DNA of 8,280 nucleotides from Peptococcaceae bacterium UBA3933 (GTDB lineage Bacteria; Bacillota; Peptococcia; Peptococcales; BICA1-8), in the NCBI GenBank assembly GCA_002385805.1, contig DGEF01000105.1, forward strand, positions 1 through 8,280, in the 5' to 3' direction. The notes below the pieces were generated by a model that saw nothing but the letters and a program-made list of their open reading frames with translations, was not told where the DNA came from and did not search any database. The first letter of the stretch is position 1, and each line of letters starts with the position of its first letter. A program made the translations under genes and the position numbers. Positions 1-6,612 of the stretch are shown here, piece by piece.

Positions 1-624
1 GGCCAGTTTCTCTAAAACAGGCAGGCAGGAATCATCCCCTATTTCTCCTAAAATTTGCACAACAACCTGCTGCACTTGGGGGCTGAGTTCATTTACTTTT
101 GCCAGTAAAAAGGGAAGGATTTCTTCTCTTTGTTCACGAAGTACAAGATAAACCCGGGAAGGCAACCACTGTTCCGGTTGCATTAGGGCTTCCAGCATAG
201 GTTCCAAGGTTAAATCAGGCGGCTGATTTTTAAGAGCAGCACCGGCTGTGAGGCTGATAACCTCTTTTTTGTTCTTTAACTGGTCCAGTAAAAAATTCAC
301 TACATCTCTTTTAGGTATAAACCCTAAAATCTCTAAAGTGCGAATCTGTCCCTCTTCATCTAAATCCCAATAAATTTTTAAAAGCTTCTCCCAATTTTCT
401 GAATACACCAGGGATACCAAAGTTTTTTGCGTATCTTCGGAAATTTTGTCCCAGACTTCTTGAACCAAACTGTCTTTTTCCTTTTCCTCCATCTTTGAAA
501 TAAGCTCTTTCATTTCCCCAAGGCCTTCGTTATTAAGTAAAAGTTCTTTGGCGATTACATAGGGACTTGTTTTTCCTGTTTTAATAAACATTTTCAATTT
601 GGTAAAAGCCACTTTAATCACCAC
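1..624 (-). CDS. HEAT-repeat domain protein, 3' end cut off by the window edge
   Basis: The frame is open for 208 codons from a GTG at 624-622 to the left edge, with no stop. The GTG was chosen because an AAGGGG sequence lies 8 bases upstream; a later ATG at 591 has no ribosome binding site. The second half shows amphipathic helical pairs typical of HEAT repeats, for example IRTLEILGFIPKRDVVNFLL near residues 107-126 and VQILGEIGDDSCLPVLEKLA at the visible C-terminus. The first ~90 residues are helical, charged and not recognised; no signal peptide or membrane segment is visible. HEAT proteins are protein-protein interaction scaffolds, and nothing here identifies a partner. It lies 170 bases downstream of the YtqA-like gene on the same strand, separated by a repeat-rich gap, so co-transcription is uncertain. 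Family assignment is fairly sure; specific function is unknown. Confidence 0.75.
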   Translation of the reverse strand, partial: MVIKVAFTKLKMFIKTGKTSPYVIAKELLLNNEGLGEMKELISKMEEKEKDSLVQEVWDKISEDTQKTLVSLVYSENWEKLLKIYWDLDEEGQIRTLEILGFIPKRDVVNFLLDQLKNKKEVISLTAGAALKNQPPDLTLEPMLEALMQPEQWLPSRVYLVLREQREEILPFLLAKVNELSPQVQQVVVQILGEIGDDSCLPVLEKLA

Positions 625-632
625 TTTTGTAT

Positions 633-644
633 CCCCTTGCGGGG
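633..644 (-). promoter_or_regulatory. Hairpin that includes the ribosome binding site of the HEAT-repeat gene
   Basis: On the minus strand CCCC-GCAA-GGGG forms a four-pair GC stem with a GNRA-type GCAA loop. The GGGG arm is the core of the Shine-Dalgarno sequence for the GTG at 624. If it forms in the mRNA, it would hide the ribosome binding site. The pairing is seen in the sequence; a regulatory role is inference. Confidence 0.35.
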
Positions 645-681
645 TATTATTCAGGTTGAGGTTAAGGTTAAGGGCAAATTA

Positions 682-687
682 ATTATA
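682..687 (-). promoter_or_regulatory. Possible -10 element for the HEAT-repeat gene
   Basis: A perfect TATAAT reads leftward about 58 bases before the GTG at 624. No convincing -35 is found at 16-18 bases upstream, so this is a weak call. The hexamer sits inside the repeat element at 653-754 and could be fortuitous in AT-rich DNA. Confidence 0.25.
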
Positions 688-690
688 GTT

Positions 691-730
691 ATCAGTGTTA
701 ATCCGTGTTTATCTGTGTTCATCCCTGGTT
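691..730 (+). repeat. Four tandem degenerate decamers, consensus ATCNGTGTTN
   Basis: The decamers run end to end in exact 10-base register: ATCAGTGTTA, ATCCGTGTTT, ATCTGTGTTC and ATCCCTGGTT. The first three match the consensus at 8 fixed positions; the fourth is more divergent. The period is close to one helical turn. From memory, similar ATCTGTGTTCATCTGTGG strings occur between genes in many unrelated bacterial genomes; this was not searched. No function is assigned. Confidence 0.6.
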
Positions 731-794
731 AATTCTTAACCTTAACCTAAACCTTAATCATACGACCGAAGGGAGTAAAGGTCTCGCTCACTTC

Positions 795-1751
795 TTAAAC
801 TTCTTGCCTCTTGAACGCTTTACCGTTTAAATAATCGAACTTTCTCCCTTGATAAGTGTCCCTTTTTTCCAGTTCCTCTTCGATACCTTCTTTAATCTTC
901 CACCAGCTCGTCCCCCAATTACAGAATAAAAGAGTACCTCGGGGACCTTTACCTACCAGTCGTTGGATCACTATCCGGGGATCTAAATACTCTAAAAAAG
1001 TCACTACTCGATCAATATATTCTTCTAAAGTAATGACCTTAAACAACCCTTGTTCATACATGTCACCCAGTTTAGTACCCTTTACAATATAAAGGGAGTG
1101 AAGTTTTACATAATCCACCCCTAAAGCGGATAATATTTTGGCGTTTTCAATTACATCCAAGTTTTCATCACCGGGCAGATTTAAGATTACATGGGCCACG
1201 GTATCAAAATTTCGCCTTTTAATTCGCCACATGGCATCAATAAATTCTGCTAGAGTATGACCACGGTTAACCTTTTCCAGTGTATGATAATTAACCGTTT
1301 GCAGTCCTAACTCTATATTTATATAAATTTTTTCAAATTCCTGTAATTCCTGGAGAAAATCTAAATATTTTTCATTAATACAATCAGGTCGGGTTGAAAT
1401 AGATAAGCCCACTATATCCTGATCCTGAACCGCCTCAGTCATAAACCTCCGAAAAGACTCAAGGTCCATATAGGTATTGGTATAGGCTTGAAAGTAACTG
1501 ATAAATTTCCTGGCATTAAACCTTTTTTGAAAAAACCTTTTATTTTTGGCTATTTGGCTTTCAATAGATAAAGTGTTTGGCAAACACTGAAAACCCGCCC
1601 CTTGGGCATCGCAAAAAATACACCCGCCTTTTCCCACGGTGCCGTCTCGATTGGGACAGGTTCCGGGCAGGTTGATTGGTAGTTTATACACCCTTTCCCC
1701 AAACTTTTCTATTAAATGTTCAGAATAAATACGGTAACGAGAATTAGTCAC
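795..1751 (-). CDS. TIGR01212-family radical SAM protein (YtqA/YhcC-like)
   Basis: The product is 318 residues and starts at GTG 1751, with GAGGTG 8 bases upstream. A radical SAM iron-sulfur motif of the spacing seen in this family is present: C32, C44 and C47 (C-x11-C-x2-C) within CPNRDGTVGKGGCIFC. Further on, an Elp3-like pattern appears: GLSISTRPDC near residue 115, ELGLQT near 147 and HVILNLPGDE near 187, as expected for the SAM-binding barrel. Length and architecture fit B. subtilis YtqA and E. coli YhcC, whose reaction is not established to my knowledge. The protein is probably cytosolic. The gene lies 20 bases after the cvpA-like gene on the same strand, so the two are probably one operon. 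It is unrelated in sequence detail to the radical SAM maturases HydE and HydG nearby. Confidence 0.88.
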   Translation of the reverse strand: MTNSRYRIYSEHLIEKFGERVYKLPINLPGTCPNRDGTVGKGGCIFCDAQGAGFQCLPNTLSIESQIAKNKRFFQKRFNARKFISYFQAYTNTYMDLESFRRFMTEAVQDQDIVGLSISTRPDCINEKYLDFLQELQEFEKIYINIELGLQTVNYHTLEKVNRGHTLAEFIDAMWRIKRRNFDTVAHVILNLPGDENLDVIENAKILSALGVDYVKLHSLYIVKGTKLGDMYEQGLFKVITLEEYIDRVVTFLEYLDPRIVIQRLVGKGPRGTLLFCNWGTSWWKIKEGIEEELEKRDTYQGRKFDYLNGKAFKRQEV

Positions 1752-1771
1752 AAAAAATACACCTCATTTAG

Positions 1772-2509
1772 CTATAGGACAGATATTGATTTACTAAGAA
1801 TAAGACCATAGGCTTGCATAAAATAAGGAAGTAAAACGGATTTCTCAAGGGGTGCCACCCAAGCTGCAGGCAAGTCAATGGCAGCTTGTCCGATAATTCC
1901 CAAAAAAGTAGACATGACACCGATTACAACCATTAAGACTACTATATTTATCGTAGTGCCCACTACTAAACCGGCTAAACGGTTTAGGCTCCCCAAAATT
2001 GTGTCGTCTAAACTGTCCGTAAGAAGCTTGCTGATTAACCGCATACCGGCGCTAATTATAAACCATAGAAGTAAAAATACCAGTCCGTTAATAAAGAGTA
2101 TAGCCAAGACATAATTCAAAAGCTCACCGACAGTAGTAATACCCATCTGGGCTACGGTAAAGGAGAGCTCGAAGGCAAGGGACATAATCTTTTCTTTTAA
2201 AAACAGGGGTAAAAACATATTCTGGATACGGTCTGCTAAAATGCTTAAGCCTTGAGCATTAAGGGGGGCAGTGCTCACTTCCAGGGGTAAAGGCAAATTC
2301 TTTACCAGAAACCCATGCACAATTTCCAGTAAAGCAAACTTTTCTTCTAAAAATTCCACCACCGGTTTATAGGTTTTCACCGTGATCAGTAAAGCAAAAA
2401 GAGTTCCAAAAAGACCCACTAAACTGCCAAAAAACCCGCGGCGGTATCCTTTTACGGCACCTAACCCCACTAAAATAATAATAATCACATCTACTATATT
2501 AAAATCCAC
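1772..2509 (-). CDS. CvpA-family integral membrane protein
   Basis: The product is 245 residues. The GTG at 2509 is preferred because GGGGGTG lies 6 bases upstream. An upstream in-frame TTG at 2524 would overlap that ribosome binding site and start almost at the predicted transcript end. The CvpA N-terminus is recognisable: a short hydrophobic helix (about residues 4-18), then KGYRRGFFGSLVGLFG leading into a second helix (about 24-45). Two more membrane segments follow at about 131-157 and 179-205, the latter opening with LNRLAGLVVG, another family hallmark. The loop of about 85 residues between helices 2 and 3 makes this longer than the 160-180 residue proteobacterial CvpA. CvpA was named for colicin V production in E. 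coli, but its molecular role here is unknown. It is the first gene of a unit with the downstream radical SAM gene. Confidence 0.85.
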   Translation of the reverse strand: MDFNIVDVIIIILVGLGAVKGYRRGFFGSLVGLFGTLFALLITVKTYKPVVEFLEEKFALLEIVHGFLVKNLPLPLEVSTAPLNAQGLSILADRIQNMFLPLFLKEKIMSLAFELSFTVAQMGITTVGELLNYVLAILFINGLVFLLLWFIISAGMRLISKLLTDSLDDTILGSLNRLAGLVVGTTINIVVLMVVIGVMSTFLGIIGQAAIDLPAAWVAPLEKSVLLPYFMQAYGLILSKSISVL

Positions 2510-2532
2510 TTGTTTCACCCCCAATTATTTAC

Positions 2533-2541
2533 ATTATAGCA
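2533..2541 (-). promoter_or_regulatory. Extended -10 promoter for the cvpA-like gene
   Basis: On the minus strand the sequence reads TGCTATAAT, a perfect TATAAT with the TGN extension. The position 17 bases upstream carries only a poor -35 (TTTTTG), which is the U-tract of the hydG terminator. Transcription would begin near 2526, leaving a leader of about 17 bases that holds the GGGGGTG ribosome binding site. Confidence 0.6.
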
Positions 2542-2556
2542 TAACCATCTTACAAC

Positions 2557-2579
2557 AAAAAAGACTGCCCGGGGCAGTC
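2557..2579 (-). terminator. Rho-independent terminator of the hydEFG operon
   Basis: GACTGCC and GGCAGTC pair at 2563-2569 and 2573-2579 with a 3-base loop. On the minus strand they are followed by six T residues (2562-2557). It lies 21 bases after the hydG stop. AT-rich sequence (ATTTTT) on the other side gives weak potential on the plus strand too, but no plus-strand gene reads into it. Confidence 0.85.
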
Positions 2580-2600
2580 AATTTTTACTCATCTTTATTT

Positions 2601-4028
2601 TTAAAACCTTAAATCCCTTTCTCCTTGACGAATCCGTCGGAGATACTCTAAAGCCTTTGCTCTTTGTGCTTCACTGGGAATATTCCTAATTTCTTCGTCA
2701 ATCAAATTTTGGCCCATTTCTTTTAATTCTTCATCAGCATAATCTGCTAAATATTCTTCAAAGGTTAATAAGGCATTTGGTAAACAAAAGTTAGCAATCT
2801 GTCCTGACTTGGCTAAAGGCATAAAACGATCCCCCGTACGCCCCTCCCGGTAACAGGCTGTACAGTAACTTGGTATATAGCCGTCCCGTACTAAATCTTT
2901 AATTACCTCTATAGGCTTCCGATGGTCAGCTAAATTAAACTGTGGTTTTTCTTCTAATCCTCGTTCATCTACTTTGTTCCTTTTAGCATAACCACCTACG
3001 CCTACACTAGAGCCGGCACTCATTTGGGAGAACCCAATGTCTAAAAGCTCCCGCCGAAACTCAGGCCTTTCCCGGGTAGTTAAAATCATTCCTGTGTATG
3101 GTACAGCTAAACGAACAGCTGCCACCACCTTTTTAAAATCCCGGTCATTTACTAAATAGGGAAAATTACTATAATCTACCCCTTCAGCCGGTAACAGTCT
3201 TGGAAAAGAAATAGTATGAGGACCTACTCCACTTACAGCTTCCAGGTGCTCTACATGCATTAAAAGAGCCACTGTTTCATAACGGTAATCATACAAACCA
3301 TAAAGAACACCTATGCCTACATCATCTATTCCTCCACCTAACATGGCCCTGTCCATGGCTTCCGTATGCCATTCATAGTTCTGCTTAGGGCCCCTGTGGA
3401 CTTCCAGGTAAGTCGGTTTATGATAGGTTTCTTGGAATAAGATATAAGTGCCTATTCCCGCCTCTTTCAGCTTTCTGTAGTTTTCGGCAGTGGTAGCCGC
3501 TATATCAATATTTACCCGGCGGATTGCCCCTCTTTCGAATTTTTCCTCATATATTGTCTTAATACATTCTAGGATATATTCTATAGGACATCTTTCATCG
3601 TCTTCCCCTGCCTCTAATAAAAGCCGTTTATGTCCCATAGCCTCTAAAGCCCTGACCTCTTCCCGTAATTCCTCCTGGGAAAGTTGGTGTCTGGCAATTT
3701 TATTAGAACATTTATACCCACAGTACTTACAGTTATTAACACAGTAGTTGGATAAATATAAAGGTGCAAATAAGACTACCCTTTTACCGTAAATCTTTTC
3801 TTTAATTTCCTTAGCTATTTTATACATTTCCTCTAATATTTCTTCATCTTCTATTTCCAGCAAAACGGCTATTTCCCGATGGGTAAGACCTTTACACTCT
3901 CTGGCTTTAGCCAAAATCCTCTCAATCTCTTTTTTGTCTTTTACCTTCTGGCGGGCTTCCTCCAGGGAAGCTAATACCTCCTCATTATCAATAAACTCAT
4001 TGGCATCCAAAGATTTTACATTATACAT
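2601..4028 (-). CDS. hydG: [FeFe]-hydrogenase maturase HydG (radical SAM tyrosine lyase)
   Basis: The product is 475 residues, full length for HydG, with an ATG start and AAAGGAG 8 bases upstream. HydG cleaves tyrosine with SAM, releasing p-cresol and giving the CO and CN- ligands of the H-cluster as an Fe(CO)(CN) synthon. The radical SAM cluster motif is C96-x3-C100-x2-C103 in NYCVNNCKYC. The diagnostic second-cluster motif of HydG is intact near the C-terminus: C389-x2-C392-x22-C415 in CTACYREGRTGDRFM and NFC. That motif separates it from the related thiamine enzyme ThiH. Conserved HydG stretches VGPHTISFPRLLPAEG and SAGSSVGVGGY are also present. It is the last gene of the operon, 30 bases after hydF, and is followed by a strong terminator. 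The assignment is firm. Confidence 0.96.
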   Translation of the reverse strand: MYNVKSLDANEFIDNEEVLASLEEARQKVKDKKEIERILAKARECKGLTHREIAVLLEIEDEEILEEMYKIAKEIKEKIYGKRVVLFAPLYLSNYCVNNCKYCGYKCSNKIARHQLSQEELREEVRALEAMGHKRLLLEAGEDDERCPIEYILECIKTIYEEKFERGAIRRVNIDIAATTAENYRKLKEAGIGTYILFQETYHKPTYLEVHRGPKQNYEWHTEAMDRAMLGGGIDDVGIGVLYGLYDYRYETVALLMHVEHLEAVSGVGPHTISFPRLLPAEGVDYSNFPYLVNDRDFKKVVAAVRLAVPYTGMILTTRERPEFRRELLDIGFSQMSAGSSVGVGGYAKRNKVDERGLEEKPQFNLADHRKPIEVIKDLVRDGYIPSYCTACYREGRTGDRFMPLAKSGQIANFCLPNALLTFEEYLADYADEELKEMGQNLIDEEIRNIPSEAQRAKALEYLRRIRQGERDLRF

Positions 4029-4058
4029 AATCCTAACTCCTTTCCTACTCCCATATTT

Positions 4059-5255
4059 TTAATTTAAACTTACCTTATCTAAAATCCCGGCTAAATAAGC
4101 CAGGACAACCCCGTAATTAGTCATGGGTATGTTTTGGTTCTTGGCCCTTTCAATTCTGGAAAGCACATACTTGCGGTTAAACATGCAGCCTCCACAGTGA
4201 ATTATTAAATCGTAAGGAGATAAATCGGCGGGAAAATCAACACCGCTCACTACCTCTACAGTTAATCCTTCTCCTACTCTTTGGCGAAGAAGTTTAGGTA
4301 TTTTTTCGCGACCTATATCTTCTTCCAAAGGGGCATGAGTGCAAGCCTCCGCAATAAGTACTTTTGAATTTTCTTTTAAATTCTCAATAGCCTGAACGCT
4401 CTTAACATAGTAGTCTATGTCTCCTTTATAACCGGCGAATAGTATAGAAAAAGAGGTAAGTTTACTTTGGGGTGGTTTTATTTCATAAACCTTTTTAAAG
4501 GCTTGGGAATCAGTAATAATTACCGCTGGCGGACGAGCCAGTGATTTTAAAGCAGTCTCTAACATATCGGTGGTAACACATACCACAGGACATTTTCTGT
4601 CTAACAGCTCCCGGATAGTCTGTACTTGAGGAAGAATCAGCCTACCTTTCGGAGCCTGTATATCTTGAGGCATAACCAAAAGCACTAAATCTCCCTCTTT
4701 TACTACCTTACCGGTAATGGTTTGGGCATCAAAATCCTCCGGCAAATGACGAATAATACTGTTTATTATTTGGGGAATCCCCTCTTTTTCTTTTGCACTT
4801 ACCACCACAGGTTTAAACCCTGTATTTTCCTTAATATATGCACTTACAGATTCACTGTCATTAAGTAAATCAGATTTATTAAGTACAGGGATTATAGGGA
4901 TTTTTTTGCTTTTCAAAAGTTTAATCCACTGTTTTTCCGGTTCTATATCTTTGTCTCCGTCAAAAACAAGCAGGGCTACATCAATCTTGTCCAGTGTTTC
5001 TTTGGTTTTTTCTACCCTTAATTTACCTATTTTTTCCTCATCATCAATACCGGCTGTATCAATTAAAACACAGGGTCCTAAACCGTGTATTTCCATAGCT
5101 TTATATACAGGGTCGGTAGTGGTGCCTTTTATTTCAGATACTAAAGCAATGTCCTGCCCGGTAATTGCGTTGAGCAATGTGGATTTGCCGCTGTTCCGTT
5201 TCCCGAAAATACCTATGTGCAGCCGATTGGCCCTAGGTGTGTCCTGTAGGCTCAT
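4059..5255 (-). CDS. hydF: [FeFe]-hydrogenase maturation GTPase HydF (scaffold/carrier)
   Basis: The product is 398 residues with an ATG start; AAAGGAGG lies 7 bases upstream. The N-terminal Era/TrmE-like GTPase domain shows all G motifs: Walker A GKRNSGKS (18-25), GTTTDP (44-49), DTAG (66-69), NKSD (126-129) and SAK (153-155). A middle dimerisation-type region follows, about 180-265. The C-terminal cluster-binding domain has the HydF signature C305-x-H307 with H353-C354-x2-C357 (CTH, then HCGGC 45 residues later), which binds a [4Fe-4S] cluster and the 2Fe precursor. HydF receives the products of HydE and HydG and transfers the 2Fe subcluster to apo-hydrogenase. It sits between its two partners, 27 bases after hydE and 30 before hydG. 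No oddities are seen; the assignment is firm. Confidence 0.96.
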   Translation of the reverse strand: MSLQDTPRANRLHIGIFGKRNSGKSTLLNAITGQDIALVSEIKGTTTDPVYKAMEIHGLGPCVLIDTAGIDDEEKIGKLRVEKTKETLDKIDVALLVFDGDKDIEPEKQWIKLLKSKKIPIIPVLNKSDLLNDSESVSAYIKENTGFKPVVVSAKEKEGIPQIINSIIRHLPEDFDAQTITGKVVKEGDLVLLVMPQDIQAPKGRLILPQVQTIRELLDRKCPVVCVTTDMLETALKSLARPPAVIITDSQAFKKVYEIKPPQSKLTSFSILFAGYKGDIDYYVKSVQAIENLKENSKVLIAEACTHAPLEEDIGREKIPKLLRQRVGEGLTVEVVSGVDFPADLSPYDLIIHCGGCMFNRKYVLSRIERAKNQNIPMTNYGVVLAYLAGILDKVSLN

Positions 5256-5282
5256 CTCCCAACCTCCTTTAACTTTTTATTC

Positions 5283-6347
5283 TTAGATCACCTTGCGAAA
5301 GTCACCGCGATCCGTTACCAGCTCATAACCAATCTTTTGAATGCGTTTTTTAAGTAAAGCAAATCCTTCTACCGCCTCCTCATCGGTACAAATTTTATTG
5401 TCATAAAGTAAATATTTCTTTCTTACCCCTATAGGAGATAGGTTAGGCATAAGCACATTTGCCCCCGCCAAAATTCCCAATTCCCGCCCTTGGGGATGAA
5501 TGGTGCCTAAGGCGGTTGTGGCCGGAATCATGGCATTAGGTAACATTAATCGCAAAATACTGATTAGAATAAGGGTTAAGTCTAAATCCCCCCTGGGGCA
5601 ATTTTTAAAAGGTGTATCTTGGTGAGGTATAAAGGGTCCCACACCGATCATCTCCGGTTGAAACTCTTTCAGAAATAACAAGTCCTCAACCAGATTTTCT
5701 CCGGTCTGATAAGGAGAACCGACCATAAAGCCTGCCCCAACCTGATAACCTATTTTTTTCAGTTCCGATAAACAACGCAGCCTGTTTTCCTGCTTTTGCC
5801 CGGGGGGATGTAATTTGGTGTAATGCTCCTTATTTGCAGTTTCATGCCGGAGAAGGTAACGATTAGCCCCGGCCCGAAACAGCTCTTGATACTGTTCATA
5901 GCTTTTTTCCCCAATGGAAAGGGTAATGGCACAGTCGAAATAAGTATTACGGATAGTAGAAATAATATCCACCAAGGCCTCCTGGGAAAATCCGGGGTCC
6001 TCACCCCCCTGTAAAACAAAGGTTCGGAAACCCAGCCGGTACCCAGTTTGACAACAGTCAAGGATTTGCTCTTTGGATAGCCGGTAACGTTCCACTCTCA
6101 AATTGCTTTTTCTAATTCCACAGTAATAACAATCATTACGACAGTAATTAGTAAATTCAATTAAACCACGAACATATATCTTTTTCTCAAAAACTTTATC
6201 CGCCAAAGCTCTGGCTTTTTTAAATAAATACTCTTTCTCTTCCCTCTGGCTAATTGTTAAAAGTGACAGTAATTGGTCTTTTTCCAAAGTATGTTCAGTA
6301 GCCAATTTATCAATAAGATTCTGAAAACAATAATTTTTTAAATCAAT
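5283..6347 (-). CDS. hydE: [FeFe]-hydrogenase maturase HydE (radical SAM), probable ATT start
   Basis: HydE acts with HydF and HydG in assembling the H-cluster 2Fe site and is linked to building the dithiolate bridge. From the start chosen here it has 354 residues. The cluster motif is C69-x3-C73-x2-C76 in EFTNYCRNDCYYCGIRKSN, and FVLQGGEDPG and ILAGANVLMPNLSP are typical HydE stretches. The extra C-x7-C-x2-C cluster of some HydE proteins, such as T. maritima, is absent; only one cysteine (KICTDEE) remains there. The first conventional start, TTG at 6305, has no ribosome binding site and would cut off NLIDKL, which matches the N-terminal helix of other HydE proteins. The only well-placed start upstream is ATT at 6347, behind AAGGGGTGAT; an in-frame TGA at 6356-6354 limits the frame. 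Function is firm; the start is an inference. Confidence 0.93.
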   Translation of the reverse strand: MDLKNYCFQNLIDKLATEHTLEKDQLLSLLTISQREEKEYLFKKARALADKVFEKKIYVRGLIEFTNYCRNDCYYCGIRKSNLRVERYRLSKEQILDCCQTGYRLGFRTFVLQGGEDPGFSQEALVDIISTIRNTYFDCAITLSIGEKSYEQYQELFRAGANRYLLRHETANKEHYTKLHPPGQKQENRLRCLSELKKIGYQVGAGFMVGSPYQTGENLVEDLLFLKEFQPEMIGVGPFIPHQDTPFKNCPRGDLDLTLILISILRLMLPNAMIPATTALGTIHPQGRELGILAGANVLMPNLSPIGVRKKYLLYDNKICTDEEAVEGFALLKKRIQKIGYELVTDRGDFRKVI

Positions 6348-6352
6348 GACAA

Positions 6353-6362
6353 ATCACCCCTT
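6353..6362 (-). promoter_or_regulatory. Ribosome binding site that decides the hydE start
   Basis: AAGGGGTGAT on the minus strand strongly matches the anti-Shine-Dalgarno end (complement AGGAGGTGAT with one G fewer). Its GGTGAT ends 5 bases before the in-frame ATT at 6347. The nearest in-frame TTG is 47 bases downstream and too far to be served by it. An out-of-frame TTG just after this site meets a TAA within four codons. Confidence 0.6.
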
Positions 6363-6369
6363 AAGAATT

Positions 6370-6398
6370 TTTATAGGCAGAAACCCATTACAATAAAA
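6370..6398 (-). promoter_or_regulatory. Weak candidate promoter for hydEFG
   Basis: The minus strand reads TTTTAT, 17 bases, then TATAAA at 6375-6370. The -10 is good and the -35 is poor. The leader to the ATT start would be about 15 bases and would contain the ribosome binding site. This is the only reasonable candidate between the upstream terminator at 6439-6469 and hydE. The alternative is read-through from the promoter at 6613-6642. Confidence 0.25.
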
Positions 6399-6438
6399 GT
6401 AAATATTTTAAAACATTTATCTGGGTTAGTTTTATAAT

Positions 6439-6469
6439 AAAAAATCCTTGTACCGGAAGGCACAAGGAT
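6439..6469 (-). terminator. Rho-independent terminator upstream of hydE
   Basis: ATCCTTGT (6444-6451) pairs with ACAAGGAT (6462-6469). The 10-base loop can extend the stem through CC/GG around GGAA. On the minus strand the stem runs straight into a T-tract (6443-6439). It ends transcripts coming leftward from 6600 or beyond, so it either closes a short independent RNA or acts as an attenuator in a long hydE leader. The plus-strand side has no T-tract. Confidence 0.7.
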
Positions 6470-6494
6470 AGCAATAAACATAATCCCAAAGGTA

Positions 6495-6590
6495 TTATGC
6501 TTTTGATATACTCTTGCCTTCACAATCGGGACAAACCCTCTTGTTTAGAACAATTACTTTGTAAAAGGAAGGCTCACTGCCAGGAACACC
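6495..6590 (-). other. Small open frame with a CPDC motif, no normal start codon
   Basis: Between a TAG (6593-6591) and the TAA (6497-6495) the frame encodes 31 codons that read like protein: GVPGSEPSFYKVIV, then LNKRVCPDCEGKSISKA. The CPDC pair resembles half of a zinc ribbon. No ATG, GTG or TTG exists in the frame, so it is either a decayed gene, a gene with a non-standard start (GTT or ATT), or chance. It lies between a promoter-like sequence (6613-6642) and a terminator (6439-6469), which argues that the stretch is transcribed. I do not recognise a family. Confidence 0.3.
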
Positions 6591-6612
6591 CTAACAATTT
6601 GCCTTTAAAGAT

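Larger units (their letters stand above)
653..754. repeat. 20-base inverted repeat enclosing tandem decamers
   Basis: The left arm at 653-672 is AGGTTGAGGTTAAGGTTAAG. The right arm at 735-754 is its reverse complement except for one mismatch (19 of 20). Each arm is built of GGTTA(A/G)-type hexamer units. The 62-base centre holds an AT-rich TATAATTAATT stretch (minus strand) and four decamers. A smaller palindrome, GGTTAA-TTC-TTAACC, lies at 727-741 and overlaps the right arm. A 14-base part of the arm recurs at 6686-6699. It lies between two co-directional genes and no ORF is present. It is likely a dispersed intergenic repeat; it could also fold as a large hairpin in mRNA from the cvpA/ytqA unit. 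Confidence 0.7.

Noticed and set aside
653..754. CRISPR array or insertion sequence
   Set aside because: Repeats are only 10 bases with no spacers, there are no cas genes, and no transposase frame is present.
762..790. Terminator of the YtqA-like gene (GACC/GGTC pairing just after its stop)
   Set aside because: Only four pairs with a long loop and no T-tract on the minus strand, so it was not called.
856..1092. Plus-strand open frame opposite the YtqA-like gene
   Set aside because: Serine-rich antisense shadow of a well-supported gene, no ribosome binding site and no family resemblance. The same applies to plus-strand frames at 1878-2114, 2382-2612, 3490-3747, 4906-5286 and 5823-6014.
5759..6061. 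100-residue minus-strand frame inside hydE
   Set aside because: It is another frame within the hydE coding sequence on the same strand; hydE motifs continue uninterrupted through it.
6348..6480. Rex or FNR operator controlling hydEFG
   Set aside because: No TTGTGAN6TTCACAA-like or TTGATN4ATCAA-like palindrome is found; the TTGTGC/GTACAA match belongs to the terminator stem.
6439..6606. 6S RNA, T-box or a known riboswitch
   Set aside because: Length is suitable for 6S RNA, but I could not pair the 5' and 3' ends into the long closing stem around a central bubble. The T-box AGGGTGGNACCGCG and other riboswitch core motifs are absent.
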